A stretch of DNA of 64,000 nucleotides. Origin: Gracilibacillus salitolerans (GTDB taxonomy: Bacteria; Bacillota; Bacilli; Bacillales; Amphibacillaceae). Shown here piece by piece: positions 17,745 through 27,310 of the stretch; position 1 is the first letter of the stretch, and the number at the start of each line of letters is the position of its first letter. The position numbers and the translations under genes were made by a program. The DNA lies in assembly GCF_009650095.1 (NCBI RefSeq), contig NZ_CP045915.1, positions 682,001-746,000 on the forward strand, given 5' to 3'. A model generated the notes under the pieces. That model was given only the letters and a program-made list of their open reading frames with translations. It was not told where the DNA came from and ran no database searches.

Positions 17745-19475
17745 TTAATGTACCTGAAAACGTTTAGTCAATTTAGCAAGTGATTGAGAGATTTCGGTTA
17801 GTTTTAAGCCAATTTCGTGTGTTCTCTCCATTTGATGAATTTGTTCATCACTTGTAGCATACATTTCTTCAGCACTTGCTAATGTTTCCTGAGAGACAGA
17901 TGCAAAGCTAACAGTTGCTTGTTCGAGTTCAGGTAGTACTTGATGCAAGTTTTGTAGCTCATCTTCCATACTGTTGATGCGATTGCTGACCATATCAATT
18001 TGTTTCATTAATTCATCAATAGATAACTTCGTGTCGTTGGCTATAGTTAAGTTAGACGTGATGCTTGTATGCATTTGGTCGAATTCGTCTGATGCTTGTG
18101 TTGTTACACTATCCATTTCGGAGATGGAATTAGTAATTTCTTCTGTTGCATTGGTAGCCTGTTCTGCAAGCTTTCTGACTTCATTTGCAACGACAGCGAA
18201 TCCTTTACCAGATTCACCAGCTCTTGCTGCTTCAATGGCAGCATTCAACGCTAAAAGCTTGGTTTGTTCTGCAATTCCTTTAATTAAGTCGACTAAGCTG
18301 GTAATGGACGATGAGTGAGCATTAACTTGCTGTATCGTTTGATTCAGTTGCTCAAAACCTTGTCCAAAGGAAGTAATCATTTCAATGAGCATTGTCATAT
18401 TTTTCTCACCAGATGCTGCAGAGTTATTCATATTCTCCGAACTGTGATCGACCATTTTCATATTTTCTAATAAAGAAAAGATCTTTTCTTTCATCTCATT
18501 GAAACTATTGGTACTATGTTCTGAGCTGTTAGCGGTTTGTTCGGCACCTTCTTTTACAACATTAATGGATTCAATTAATTGATGACTTGACGATAAAGCA
18601 TTACCTGAAGAATCTTTCAAAAGATCGCCAGTTGTTTCTAGTTGGGAAGTAGTATCATTGAGTTCTTTCAGCATTAGCCGCATTTGGTTAATCATAGCAT
18701 CATAACTTTTATGCAATGATATGATTTCCGGTATCGACGTATTTATTTCCACCGTATCTTTTAAATTTCCGTTACGTGCCTCCCTCATAGTATTTTGTAA
18801 TTTCGTTAAAGGGTTGGTTAAACTTCTAACAAAAAATAAAATAATTAAAACAGAGATGACTAAACTAACGATGATGACGATAATAATCGTTTGAGCCATA
18901 TCATTAACAGCCCTCATATAGGATTGGGTAGGGACAGCTAAAATGTATAGTCCATCAATTTGATCACTTAAATCTTCTGCAATCATGGTATAGTCCGTTC
19001 CATTGATTTCTTCATGAATAATGCCTTTGTTTAGTTCAACCATTTTATCTATTAAGGAATCAGAAAAAGTCATGTTACTGTCGTTACTAACTTGAAATGG
19101 TGTAACATCGCCATCAACAATATAGTAGGTATCAGACGTAATGCCCTCTTCTTCAAGCCTTTCTTTTTGTGAACGTATTTCCGCTTCTAGTTGTTGCATA
19201 AAATATTCATCGTCACTAACATATAAAAATTTTAGGTTGTCAGCTATGTATGCCATCAATTCCCCTTCGCGTGTTAAACGGTTTTCCATTGTTTCCATCG
19301 TTGTCTCTTTTGCATTCAGATAGGAACCTAAACCGACAACACTAATGGAAATGATTAATAGAACAAAAAATAATACTAGTAATCTAGTTTGTAAATTAAT
19401 CTTCGATAGGTAGCTTTGTTTGTATTTCTTTTCTTTTTTTGGCTTTTCACCAGACTTGCCGAAATGAAACTTCAA
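17745..19475 (-). CDS. Methyl-accepting chemotaxis protein
   Basis: This is a transmembrane chemoreceptor of 576 aa. A basic cytoplasmic start is followed by helix 1 (about residues 31-51), an extracellular sensor domain of roughly 130 residues (probably a small Cache fold), helix 2 ([19 protein letters not shown]), a HAMP domain, and the signalling domain. The hairpin tip is [19 protein letters not shown]. The start is TTG 19475 behind TGGAGGATTACAAA. A GTCGATAT-like element near 19510-19517 on the minus strand resembles a SigD -10 box, but no good -35 was found. It stands alone. The ligand is unknown. Confidence 0.92.
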   Translation of the reverse strand: MKFHFGKSGEKPKKEKKYKQSYLSKINLQTRLLVLFFVLLIISISVVGLGSYLNAKETTMETMENRLTREGELMAYIADNLKFLYVSDDEYFMQQLEAEIRSQKERLEEEGITSDTYYIVDGDVTPFQVSNDSNMTFSDSLIDKMVELNKGIIHEEINGTDYTMIAEDLSDQIDGLYILAVPTQSYMRAVNDMAQTIIIVIIVSLVISVLIILFFVRSLTNPLTKLQNTMREARNGNLKDTVEINTSIPEIISLHKSYDAMINQMRLMLKELNDTTSQLETTGDLLKDSSGNALSSSHQLIESINVVKEGAEQTANSSEHSTNSFNEMKEKIFSLLENMKMVDHSSENMNNSAASGEKNMTMLIEMITSFGQGFEQLNQTIQQVNAHSSSITSLVDLIKGIAEQTKLLALNAAIEAARAGESGKGFAVVANEVRKLAEQATNATEEITNSISEMDSVTTQASDEFDQMHTSITSNLTIANDTKLSIDELMKQIDMVSNRINSMEDELQNLHQVLPELEQATVSFASVSQETLASAEEMYATSDEQIHQMERTHEIGLKLTEISQSLAKLTKRFQVH

Positions 19476-19885
19476 TTTGTAATCCTCCAGTTCCTAGGTA
19501 ATTATTCTTATATCGACAAATTGTAACAAATGAATATTAAGGTAATGTTAAATTCACTTATGTTTTTAGTAAAAAAGAACCATGATGATAGATGAGAGAT
19601 AAAGTGATGTCGGAAGTGTACCGTGGAAAAAAGATGACGCCCAAACTAACCTTTTAACTATAAGAAATATACAAAGAAGAAAATGAATAAATAAAACATA
19701 ATATTTTAATCTTCGATGAGTGCTTTCGTTTAATACGCAGTGTTTTAAAAAGAGCCTGCATTTTTCATTACTTAAAACTTTATTACTCAATATGAAGTTT
19801 CGATTTTTTTAATACATTTACCTTAACACTAATATGTAAATTTCCGAATAGGATAAATAATATATAAATGAAAAGGGGTGAAGTA
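19476..19885. other. Intergenic region between divergent chemoreceptor and spore-coat genes
   Basis: No gene is supported here. A/T-rich sequence before 19886 should contain the promoter of the YheC/YheD-type gene, but no clear sporulation sigma-factor box could be fixed. Open frames in this stretch have no ribosome sites. Confidence 0.4.
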
Positions 19886-20665
19886 ATGGAAAATATCAAT
19901 AAATGGGGTCAGACTCTAAAAATAAAGCAAAATCCAATCCTATCACAACATTATCCAGAAACTGTATTGTACAGCAGCGATAATTTACACGATTTTTTGA
20001 ACCGTTATACTTTCATTTATGTTAAACCTGTCTCCAATTGCAAGGGTAGGGGAGTGGTACAGATTGGCACAAACTCAAACGGACGATACACCATCAAGGG
20101 GTATACCATTACTGGATCAAAAATAGATAGAGAAACTAATAGCTTAGAGGCAGTAATAAAGGTTCTTCACTCTATTTATAGAAGAACATTAAATTCAAAG
20201 CGTTATATTATTCAGCAGGGGATTTCCAGTGTTACGCCAGATGGACTAGCATTAGGTGTTCGAGCACATATCCAATATGTACAAGGTAAATGGGTTTTAG
20301 GAGGGATGCTTGGGAAGCTTGCTAATATAGATAGTGGTATTGTCAATCGAAATCGCGGAGCATGGGCGTTACCAATCAGTCAACTTTTATTAGAGCATTT
20401 AAAAATGGATCAAAAGCAGGCCCAAAAATTAGAAAGGGAAATAGAGAGAGTTTGTATTGAAGCAGGCAAAGTTTTTTGTGATGAAAATAGGCGGATCGTA
20501 GAATGCGGAATTGATATAGGTATTGACCAGTTAGGGAAAATTTGGGTATTTGAGGTTAATATGATAGGACCAAGTATTGAATTTTTTTCTTATCTTAAAG
20601 ATAAATCAATATATAATCAGATCTTGGCAAATCGAAGAAAACGCCGCTTCAAGGCTAATGGATAG
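19886..20665 (+). CDS. YheC/YheD-type spore coat-associated ATP-grasp protein
   Basis: This is an ATP-grasp protein of the endospore coat-associated YheC/YheD group. It shows YVKPVSNCKGRGVVQIG near residue 45, YIIQQGI near 110, LGVRAHIQYVQGKWVLGGMLGKL near 125, and the metal-binding end FEVNMIGPSIEF near 225. The length of 259 aa is short, covering the ATP-grasp core without the longer N-terminal domain of YheC. ATG 19886 is chosen because AAGGGGTGA lies just before it; an in-frame ATG at 19868 lies before that site. It is monocistronic, and the ligated substrate is unknown. It supports a spore-forming host. Confidence 0.85.
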   Translation: MENINKWGQTLKIKQNPILSQHYPETVLYSSDNLHDFLNRYTFIYVKPVSNCKGRGVVQIGTNSNGRYTIKGYTITGSKIDRETNSLEAVIKVLHSIYRRTLNSKRYIIQQGISSVTPDGLALGVRAHIQYVQGKWVLGGMLGKLANIDSGIVNRNRGAWALPISQLLLEHLKMDQKQAQKLEREIERVCIEAGKVFCDENRRIVECGIDIGIDQLGKIWVFEVNMIGPSIEFFSYLKDKSIYNQILANRRKRRFKANG

Positions 20666-21461
20666 GTTGAATATACAAATAGAACGGATTAAAGGGTTAG
20701 AAAGAAAATAAGCATATTCAAAACAATTGATTCAGAAGGATTATTAGATTGAGTACTTCAAATCAGAATGAAATAGAGCTACTCAACATATGTGAAGACG
20801 GTGGGAGGATAGAGAGGAAATAGTTTGAAACCGAAGACTTTGAAAGATTTTAAGTGAAGATCGAAGTGTGTTTTATGGCCCTTCAAAGTAAGCGTTTAGA
20901 TTTTTTGGGTTAGGTGGCTGAAGAACAGTTTAATTCAAATTACTTAAATCACCATTCTTAGCATTCATGTCTTTTTATACCGTGTGAGTGAAAAATGGTA
21001 TGCCAACACTAAACTAGACAACTTTTTTAAGGTGTTCAAGTTTGGAATTGATCGGACTTATATAACCTAATGCCTCATGAATTCGTATGTGATTAAACCA
21101 GTGGACATAGTAATATAATTCCCTTTTTAATTCTTCTAAACTATCAAATGTTAAATCTGTTTTGATGATTTTAAACGTTGCTTCAGCTACGGCATTGTCA
21201 TTTAACGGACCTTCATACTTAAAGATCGTTGAATGTTAAATGTCACTATACTATTATAATATCGCAAGAATGAATGGCACCCATATAAAGCTGAGATTAT
21301 ATCGCCCGATTGCCGAATATCAAGAATCTTGATGTTAAACTCATTTGGTGTTGGTTTAAATAACGTGCATCAGACTTCCTTTTTAATTCTAGCTAAAAAA
21401 CAAAGGGTTTTCGTGACCTTCTGTCGAAGAGTTCATATATATACATTTGGAGGTTTTAGAG
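20666..21461. other. Gene-poor stretch around an IS relic
   Basis: Apart from the transposase fragment at 21014-21228 nothing coding is supported. Short frames between 20700 and 20950 are broken by many stops and may be decayed sequence. No promoter or terminator was identified. Confidence 0.4.
21014..21228 (-). pseudogene. IS3/IS150-family transposase C-terminal fragment
   Basis: The frame reads FKYEGPLNDNAVAEATFKII, then DLTFDSLEELKRELYYYVHW and FNHIRIHEALGYISPI before a TAG stop at 21014. This is the end of the DDE integrase core (the catalytic Glu region) of IS3-group transposases. About 70 residues remain of a usual 270-290, and an in-frame stop lies just upstream. No terminal inverted repeats or orfA remain, so it is a dead relic. 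Confidence 0.85.
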
Positions 21462-21977
21462 ATGTTGAAACTACTTCAATATAACTGGCAAGTTCGTGAT
21501 GATTGGTTTACATGGTGCGAAAACATACCAGAGAAAGAACTATTAAAGAAACGAGTCGGTGGGTTCGGCAGTATCCTACATACCCTGTTTCACATTGTAG
21601 ATGTGGAATATATGTGGATCTTAGGTTTGCGGGGTGAACCAGTACCTGAGGAACCATCTTTTGAGAATTATGCTAGCTTACAAAAAATAAAAAATCTTTC
21701 AAGTCAATACCGTGAAAAAGTTGAGCCATTTGTGACATCTTGGACAAATGAAATGGATTCTCAGACACTTTCAGAAACTGATTTCAATAATGAACCGATT
21801 AGCTCTAGAGACGAACCAATCAGGCGCCGAGTAATTGAATGTTCACACGGAGAGATCATACGTCATGTCATTGTCCATGAAATCCACCATATTGGCCAGT
21901 TATCTATATGGGCACGTGAAATAGGAAAAGAGCCTGTATCCGCAAACCTAAGAGGGAGAGGGCTATTCAATAATTGA
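21462..21977 (+). CDS. DinB-family protein
   Basis: This is a four-helix bundle protein of the DinB/YfiT metalloenzyme superfamily, 171 aa. Metal-ligand histidines are visible in GSILHTLFHIVDVEYMWI near residue 45 and RHVIVHEIHHIGQLSIWA near 140. Family members are thiol transferases (bacillithiol- or mycothiol-dependent) or proteins of unknown role in DNA damage. No substrate can be read from this one. ATG 21462 has GGAGG 9 bases upstream; the TTG at 21447 lies within that site. It is monocistronic, followed by a hairpin at 22037-22075. Confidence 0.85.
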   Translation: MLKLLQYNWQVRDDWFTWCENIPEKELLKKRVGGFGSILHTLFHIVDVEYMWILGLRGEPVPEEPSFENYASLQKIKNLSSQYREKVEPFVTSWTNEMDSQTLSETDFNNEPISSRDEPIRRRVIECSHGEIIRHVIVHEIHHIGQLSIWAREIGKEPVSANLRGRGLFNN

Positions 21978-22036
21978 AAGGAAACAGAAAACAGTAAAAC
22001 CTTTTATATAAAACATTCCTTTCGAAAAATATTTTG

Positions 22037-22075
22037 AGAGTCTACTTTGATTAATTTTTTTCAAAGACAGACTCT
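22037..22075 (+). terminator. Terminator-like hairpin after the DinB gene
   Basis: AGAGTCT and TTTGA pair with TCAAAG and AGACTCT, with a T-rich tail on the plus strand. Confidence 0.6.
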
Positions 22076-22174
22076 TAGATTTTATTATTTCAGGCGTTCT
22101 CCCTTCTTCTTGGACATTAGGATGGTTTGCCAAACGGAGATACTGTTTCTGTCATCATTGAATAGTGATTTCTT

Positions 22175-22477
22175 ATGCTACAAATAAAAGTGAAAGCAAA
22201 AGACGTTCGGTTCACCATCCCAGTTCCAGGTGCTATTTTAAAAATCGGTATCTCAATTTCGTCTTCAAAATTTGATTATCAACATGCAAACAAATAGACA
22301 AAAGCGCACTTCGATAGAAATAAACGGGACTATACCTTTCCACTGATAGACAAAAAAAATGCTAAAGCTTATTGTCAAGGAACTGAAAAATCATAGAGGG
22401 ATTGTGCTAGGATGCCGAAGCTACGGACGGCACTGTGGTTAAGAGCAGACCTTTCAGATATCCTAGTTTACTTGTAG
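22175..22477 (+). pseudogene. Decayed small conserved protein, several frameshifts
   Basis: ATG 22175 opens MLQIKVKAKDVRFTIPVPG but meets TAG after 40 codons. Further on, recognisable pieces continue in shifting frames: TFPLIDKK, then IVKELKNHRGIVL, then DAEATDGTVVK, then RADLSD. Joined, they form one plausible protein of about 100 residues of the kind found in Bacillaceae next to small membrane-protein genes, ending in a G.VLVD..A.DGT.VKIR motif that I recall without a named function. At least two frameshifts and two in-frame stops make it a pseudogene. Its tail overlaps the 3' end of the VOC gene on the other strand. Confidence 0.6.
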
Positions 22478-22908
22478 GTCTGATCTCTTTCGATCAATGA
22501 CTCGTCCCATTTGTGTTGAGGTAGTGTTGTAATGAACTCAATTAAATTACCGTCTGGATCTCGTAAATGGACTGTTCTTATTCCCCAGAGCGATTTATCT
22601 TCGATAGATGTGACAAATTTTCCGCCTCGCCATTCAATATCGTGTACTGTTTTTTCTAAATCTGACACTTCAAAGATTAGCGCAAAATTATCTTGCTCTT
22701 GCGTGCTAACTGGTAAATTTCCTGTTCCTACGGCTTCTGCCATTAGCTTCCTTCTGAAGAGTGCTAACACCATTCCGTCCCCAACGTCAAAACTTGCGTA
22801 ATCTCCACCCGGTTCTCCCCATGTCCGTTTAAATCCAAGGGTTTCTTGGTAAAAGTACAAACAAGCGTCAAATTCAGTGACAAGTAGCCGAATATTATCT
22901 AACTTCAT
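22468..22908 (-). CDS. VOC-family (glyoxalase/bleomycin-resistance-like) protein
   Basis: This 146-residue protein has two beta-alpha-beta-beta-beta modules. The first begins NIRLLVTEFDACLYFYQETLGFKR, and the second ends GIRTVHLRDPDGNLIEFITTLP with the usual metal-site Glu. Members act as lyases, dioxygenases or drug-binding proteins; the substrate here is open. ATG 22908 follows GAGGTGAATAGAA. It lies 51 bases after an AraC-type regulator gene on the same strand, so the two are probably co-transcribed and may form a small detoxification unit. Its stop overlaps the decayed gene on the opposite strand. Confidence 0.85.
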   Translation of the reverse strand: MKLDNIRLLVTEFDACLYFYQETLGFKRTWGEPGGDYASFDVGDGMVLALFRRKLMAEAVGTGNLPVSTQEQDNFALIFEVSDLEKTVHDIEWRGGKFVTSIEDKSLWGIRTVHLRDPDGNLIEFITTLPQHKWDESLIERDQTYK

Positions 22909-22959
22909 TTCTATTCACCTCACCTAATCTGTCTTCCCCTTGAGTTTAATGGAAGAGTT

Positions 22960-23775
22960 TTAGTTTGTCTTGAAAAAATCGGACATATAATTGGATGGTG
23001 TCATCCCTGTATAGGTTCGGAATTCTCGAATGAAATGGGCTTGGTCACTATAGCCATACTCAGCACTGATTGGTGCACCCATTAATTCATGCTTTTCGTA
23101 TAAGAAACGTAAGGAATACTGCAGGCGGACAATCCGGCAAAATGTTTTTGGGCTAAGTCCTATCCAGTCCATAAATAATCGCTGTACATGTCTGCTACTC
23201 ATAAATTCTTTTTCGGCAAGCTTTTGCACTTTTATATTTCCTTGATGTAGATAAATACGATGCAGTAAGTTTGTAATGGAAGCATCATTTTGTACGCTTG
23301 TTGTTTGCTTTAAACGCTGTAAGAGTACGGTATTTAACAAGGAAATTCGGTCAGTTGTTTCGGTTAACTGGTATTGTATGTTCGTCCATACTTTGTCTAT
23401 GTCAGAGAGAGTAATAGAAAGATCACTATACGAAGCAACAGACACGTTAAATAGTGCACGAAGACCACTAGGACGGAAGCGGATCCCGATGAAATCCGAA
23501 CCACTATGAATAGGGATGTCAGCATACTGATTCATTGCACCACTAATATTCCCTACATACCCAAAGGATGGATGCCAATGAAAAACAAAATCGATACAGC
23601 CATCGGGTAATACTTTCAATTGGGTCTTTTGATCAAAAGCAAATTGTTTAGACGTTACTGTCCAATAACAAGCTATAAAAGGACGAAGCTCCACAGTAGG
23701 GGAGTATTCTTTGTATCTTACCTTTTCATTGCCAAACTGTAACGGTGTAAACCATTGGGTTAAACGAGGATGCAT
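22960..23775 (-). CDS. AraC-family transcriptional regulator
   Basis: The protein is 271 aa. An N-terminal domain of the DUF6597 type (YKEYSPTVELRPFIACYWTV near residue 22, LKVLPDGCIDFVFHW near 53) precedes the C-terminal AraC helix-turn-helix region. The C-terminal half includes EKEFMSSRHVQRLFMDWIGLSPK and the signature YSDQAHFIREFRTYTGMTPSNY. ATG 23775 has TGGAGG upstream. The closely spaced VOC gene downstream is the most likely target or partner. The inducer is unknown. Confidence 0.9.
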   Translation of the reverse strand: MHPRLTQWFTPLQFGNEKVRYKEYSPTVELRPFIACYWTVTSKQFAFDQKTQLKVLPDGCIDFVFHWHPSFGYVGNISGAMNQYADIPIHSGSDFIGIRFRPSGLRALFNVSVASYSDLSITLSDIDKVWTNIQYQLTETTDRISLLNTVLLQRLKQTTSVQNDASITNLLHRIYLHQGNIKVQKLAEKEFMSSRHVQRLFMDWIGLSPKTFCRIVRLQYSLRFLYEKHELMGAPISAEYGYSDQAHFIREFRTYTGMTPSNYMSDFFKTN

Positions 23776-24003
23776 GAAAGGCTACCTCCAATCGTTTGCA
23801 TATTCTAAATAGAAAGTGACCAATAATTCGTACAAATCATTTCAATAACATTACCATCACCAAAAACCTATATACATTATATGATAAACAGAACTATCAA
23901 TCGAATATTAATTGCTTTGGTAAAAAGATACAAAAGAATCAGTTGTCAAGTAGGTATAGTCAAATTCTAGATAAAATGGTTGTAGTTAGTTTCTATAATT
24001 AAG

Positions 24004-24996
24004 TTATACAAATTCTTCTGTCGTAACATAATCGATTTCAAAGCCGAGATCTTCTATCATTTTATAATCTTGTAAGTGAGCTTGTCCTTCTGTTGTTAAG
24101 TAATCACCTATAAAAATAGAATTAGCTGGATAAAGTCCAAATGATTGAAGGCTTCTTAAGTTAACTTCTCTTCCTCCGGATATTCGAATTTCTTTTGTTG
24201 GATTGATAAAACGAAATAAACAAAGAACCTTTAAACAATACGTCGGGGTCAATTCGTTTGTCCCCTCTAGTAATGTTCCATCGATCGCATGCAGGAAATT
24301 AATTGGGATTGAATCGGCATTCAGTTCCCTTAATGCTCGCGCCATTTCAATAACATCCTCTTTCTTCTCCTTCATACCGACTATTACACCAGAACACGGC
24401 GAGATACCCGCTGTTTTTGCTGCGTTTACTGTCGCTACACGGTCATAGTAGCTATGACTTGTTGTAATATAATCATGATGATTTTCTGAGGTATTAATAT
24501 TGTGGTTGTAGCGTTCGACACCTGCCTCTTTTAATTGATCGGCTTGTTCTGGTTCTAATAGTCCTAAACATGCACAAACTTTGATATTGTAATGTTGTTT
24601 GATTTCTTCAACAGCTGAAGTTACCGTAGCAAGCTCCCGTTTGGAAGGGCCTCGACCACTGGCTACAATGCAATATGTACCGGCTTTCCGTTCATGCGCC
24701 CTTTTAGCCCCTTGAACAATTGTCTCTTTATCCATCATCCGATATTTTTCGATCGGGGCGGTAGAATCTCTTGATTGAGCACAATACCCACAATTCTCAG
24801 GACATAGACCCGATTTCGTGTTGATAATCATGTTGAGCTTTACTTTGTTTCCATAGTACTGTTTACGAACCTGGTAGGCACTATCTAGTAGATTTAATAA
24901 TTGATCGTTCGGACATTCTAAAACGGAAAGTGCCTCCTGATCTGATAGTTCCTCGCCTTTAAGAACTTTTCTTGCTAATGATTGCCAAATGCTCAT
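24004..24996 (-). CDS. bioB: Biotin synthase
   Basis: This radical-SAM enzyme inserts sulfur into dethiobiotin in the last step of biotin synthesis. The cluster motif is CPENCGYCAQS (CxxxCxxC, near residue 65). Other family landmarks are YNHNINTSENHHDYITTSHSY near 165, CSGVIVGM near 200, and RISGGREVNLRSLQ near 270 with the Arg that ligates the [2Fe-2S] cluster. The length of 330 aa is standard. ATG 24996 follows AAGGCGGG. It is 15 bases downstream of bioY on the same strand. No other bio genes are present, so the cell may convert imported dethiobiotin or carry the rest elsewhere. Confidence 0.96.
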   Translation of the reverse strand: MSIWQSLARKVLKGEELSDQEALSVLECPNDQLLNLLDSAYQVRKQYYGNKVKLNMIINTKSGLCPENCGYCAQSRDSTAPIEKYRMMDKETIVQGAKRAHERKAGTYCIVASGRGPSKRELATVTSAVEEIKQHYNIKVCACLGLLEPEQADQLKEAGVERYNHNINTSENHHDYITTSHSYYDRVATVNAAKTAGISPCSGVIVGMKEKKEDVIEMARALRELNADSIPINFLHAIDGTLLEGTNELTPTYCLKVLCLFRFINPTKEIRISGGREVNLRSLQSFGLYPANSIFIGDYLTTEGQAHLQDYKMIEDLGFEIDYVTTEEFV

Positions 24997-25011
24997 ATAA
25001 TCCCGCCTTTT

Positions 25012-25620
25012 TTAAGCAACATTTTGATGTTGTTGTTTTCGAAACATACTTTTAGAAATGAAACTTTTTTCTAGCCGATGAGCAAATATTCCTGCTCCAA
25101 TCGATAGCACGATATCCTTAGGTAAAGGAACAGCCAACCAATACCACACTAGTTTGTAAGAGAATCCCTCAGGAGCATCAAACCAAAGCATATAGGCTCC
25201 ATACATCCAATTAGCCCCTAAAAGGTAGTTAATGATCATCGCTATAAGTGCAGCAGTGATATACATGGGGAAGCTCCGTTTCTTCTCTATCAGTTTACCT
25301 GCAACATATGCTATTACTATAAAAGAAACAATGAAACCAAAAGTTGGTGATATAAGAGTTGAAGCACCACCTTTAAATTGGGCAAAAATAGGGGCACCCG
25401 CCAAACCTAGTAACATATATACGAGCATCGAAATGGCCCCCAATCGACTACCTAGAATAAGTCCTGCTAAGATAGCAAAAAAAGTTTGTAATGTGATGGG
25501 TACACCACCTACCACCATGAAAGGTGCAATCGATGTAATGTTTGCTCCTACTGTCATTAAGGCAATAAAGACACTGCCGATTGTAAGATCAAGTGCTGTG
25601 AAGCGTTTATTATTTTGCAT
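25012..25620 (-). CDS. bioY: Biotin transporter S component
   Basis: This is the substrate-binding membrane subunit of the biotin ECF transporter, which works with the shared EcfAA'T module. It has six helices and the BioY features GGVPITLQTFFAILAGLILG near residue 40, LGLAGAPIFAQFKGG near 75, and a loop ending LPKDIVLSIGAG near 180. The length is 202 aa. The start is ATG 25620, 6 bases after AAAGGAGG; the TTG at 25638 precedes that site and is not used. A BirA-type operator lies about 45 bases upstream, so bioY-bioB should be repressed by biotin. Confidence 0.95.
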   Translation of the reverse strand: MQNNKRFTALDLTIGSVFIALMTVGANITSIAPFMVVGGVPITLQTFFAILAGLILGSRLGAISMLVYMLLGLAGAPIFAQFKGGASTLISPTFGFIVSFIVIAYVAGKLIEKKRSFPMYITAALIAMIINYLLGANWMYGAYMLWFDAPEGFSYKLVWYWLAVPLPKDIVLSIGAGIFAHRLEKSFISKSMFRKQQHQNVA

Positions 25621-25665
25621 TGTTATCCTCCTTTTCAAAAAATAGAGTAAATGAAAAAAACATAA

Positions 25666-25695
25666 TTGTCAACCTTTATAAATATTGGTTAACGA
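25666..25695 (-). promoter_or_regulatory. BirA-type operator
   Basis: TTGTCAACC and GGTTAACGA form an inverted repeat around a 12-base A/T-rich spacer, close to the known Firmicutes BirA box (TTGTTAACC...GGTTAACAA). It is placed to control bioY-bioB. Confidence 0.75.
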
Positions 25696-25947
25696 TAATG
25701 AAACTATAGACATTCATTTATATATCTTATATCAGCTGAATCATAAACTCATTAACAAGAGCTATGTAAAACAAACTCTCTGAGTTCTGTATATTATTCT
25801 AAAGAATTAAGTTTGAAAAAAAGATAATATTAAAGGGAGGATATTCGGATGTCTTATTATGAGGATCTAAGTTACTAGTAAAATGTATTCAAAAAAATAA
25901 AAACGTGGTAAAATATACATACAATATATAAATACAGGGAGAGAAAA

Positions 25948-26991
25948 ATGAAAAAAAACTTGCTATTCTTAATAATTGTTCTTATATTGATTCCTTTCCA
26001 TAGTACTTTGGAAGCCCATTCAGGGAGAACAGATAGTAGTGGGGGGCATAATTGTTCTGCAAAATCAATAGCTAAAGGACTTTGTACAGATTACCATTAT
26101 CATAATGGTGGAGGTAGCTCATCATCAGGAAGTAGTTCTTCTTCAAGTTCAAATATACCAAAAGAACCAAGTGGACCAACCCTAGAAGAAATCGAAGCTC
26201 AAGATAAAACAAAGGGTGAGGAAGATGGATATTCTGTAGGTGTGGATGATGGATACAATGGAGCTAAAGAAAATGAAACTATTGATACGAGTTCAAATGC
26301 ATATCAAGAGGGATACTCTGTTGGTTATAATAAGGGATTTGAAGAAGGAAAAAAGAATTTAAACTCAGAAAAAGAAAAAGCCTATGATGCAGGATATGAT
26401 GCAGCTATTGAAGGTTTAAAGGAAGCGAAACATTCAGAAAATGATTTAGTTCAAGCATCCTATAAAGAGGGGTATGAAAAAGCAACTGCTGAGATTGAAG
26501 CAGCAAAAAAAGAAGAATATTATACAACAGGTTACGAAGATGGAAAAGTAGATGTGAATAACGAACCAAAGGATACTAAAACTATTTTTATAGAATCGTA
26601 TAATAAGGGTTACGAAAAAGGGCAGAAAGAACTAAAGGATCAATACATAAAACTAGGGTATGAAGCGGCTTTTACTACGTTAGAATACAAAAAGCCAGAT
26701 TTAGAGAAAGAAAAATACATTAATTGGTATAAAGATGGTTTTAATTCAAATGAAGAAATAGATAAAATCAAAGATGAAGCATATAAATTAGGGTTAAATG
26801 GTGATGTATATGATTTACCTAAGGAGTATGAAAAGTCTGAAGTAATATTCAGTCATCATTTTGAGATTGGACAGAAGGAATATGAAGTGGAAAAAAAAGA
26901 AAACACTCAACAAACTACATTCGGACTAAGTGTTATTTTTTTAGGTTGGCTAGCTAGAAGGTTCTATGTAGCAAGAAAAATAATCAGTTAA
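25948..26991 (+). CDS. YHYH-domain secreted/anchored repeat protein
   Basis: The 347-residue protein begins with a signal peptide (MKKNLLFLIIVLILIPFHS). A short YHYH domain follows: HSGRTDSSGGHNC near residue 25 and GLCTDYHYHNGG near 47. A Ser-rich linker precedes about nine acidic helical repeats of the form GY..GY..G..EG (residues 90-290). A C-terminal hydrophobic segment (FGLSVIFLGWLARRFYVARK) probably anchors it in the membrane. YHYH domains occur in secreted Firmicutes proteins and often accompany nuclease or uptake genes; the function is not established. ATG 25948 has GGGAGAG before it. A small basic protein is encoded immediately downstream. Confidence 0.75.
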   Translation: MKKNLLFLIIVLILIPFHSTLEAHSGRTDSSGGHNCSAKSIAKGLCTDYHYHNGGGSSSSGSSSSSSSNIPKEPSGPTLEEIEAQDKTKGEEDGYSVGVDDGYNGAKENETIDTSSNAYQEGYSVGYNKGFEEGKKNLNSEKEKAYDAGYDAAIEGLKEAKHSENDLVQASYKEGYEKATAEIEAAKKEEYYTTGYEDGKVDVNNEPKDTKTIFIESYNKGYEKGQKELKDQYIKLGYEAAFTTLEYKKPDLEKEKYINWYKDGFNSNEEIDKIKDEAYKLGLNGDVYDLPKEYEKSEVIFSHHFEIGQKEYEVEKKENTQQTTFGLSVIFLGWLARRFYVARKIIS

Positions 26992-27002
26992 TGTGGGAGG
27001 TA

Positions 27003-27182
27003 ATGAAGAAGAAAATGGGGATATATAGAACAGCTTGTTATAAGGTAGAAGATGTCTTTATTAAAATGTTGACGAGAAAACAAAATTCTGATGAGGTTAG
27101 AGAAAAGGTTGAAGCCTATAGAACTCAAAAGGAGATAAAAAAACAAAGGGGAAAACAGGAAGAATACATAAGTAAAGAATAA
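27003..27182 (+). CDS. Small basic protein of unknown function
   Basis: This highly charged, Lys-rich protein of about 59 residues (KEIKKQRGKQEEYISKE at the end) has no signal peptide and no family I know. The start is uncertain: ATG 26991 overlaps the stop of the YHYH gene by one base and would allow translational coupling, while ATG 27003 and ATG 27015 lie close to GGGAGG (26995-27000). It is probably co-transcribed with the YHYH gene and ends at the terminator near 27273-27310. Confidence 0.4.
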   Translation: MKKKMGIYRTACYKVEDVFIKMLTRKQNSDEVREKVEAYRTQKEIKKQRGKQEEYISKE

Positions 27183-27272
27183 AACCTGAAAGTTAATTTG
27201 CTAGGACTTCAATAAATAGCCACTGTAACTAAAATTCACTGGTATAATGTAATTTAAAATTTCTAAAACACA

Positions 27273-27310
27273 GGCTGCTTTTTGCGAATAGGTGAGAAGT
27301 AGTCTTTTTT
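27273..27310 (+). terminator. Terminator after the YHYH operon
   Basis: GGCTGCTT pairs with AAGTAGTC, with wobbles, and is followed by TTTTTT. The remaining sequence from 27183 to 27511 shows no gene. Confidence 0.6.

Noticed and set aside
19566..19790. 74-codon minus-strand frame in the region upstream of the YheC/YheD-type gene
   Set aside because: No ribosome site and composition typical of A/T-rich non-coding DNA.
20690..20950. Possible second transposon relic before the IS3 fragment
   Set aside because: Only short frames with many stops; no transposase motif or inverted repeat could be read.
25849..25878. 9-residue frame (MSYYEDLSY) behind AAAGGGAGG
   Set aside because: The ribosome site is good and the start resembles small YjcZ-like sporulation proteins, but nine codons are too few to claim a gene; it may be a remnant.
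26200..26900. Repetitive Gly-Tyr sequence that could look like a tandem DNA repeat or CRISPR
   Set aside because: The periodicity is at protein level inside one clean reading frame; units are not conserved as DNA and there are no spacers.
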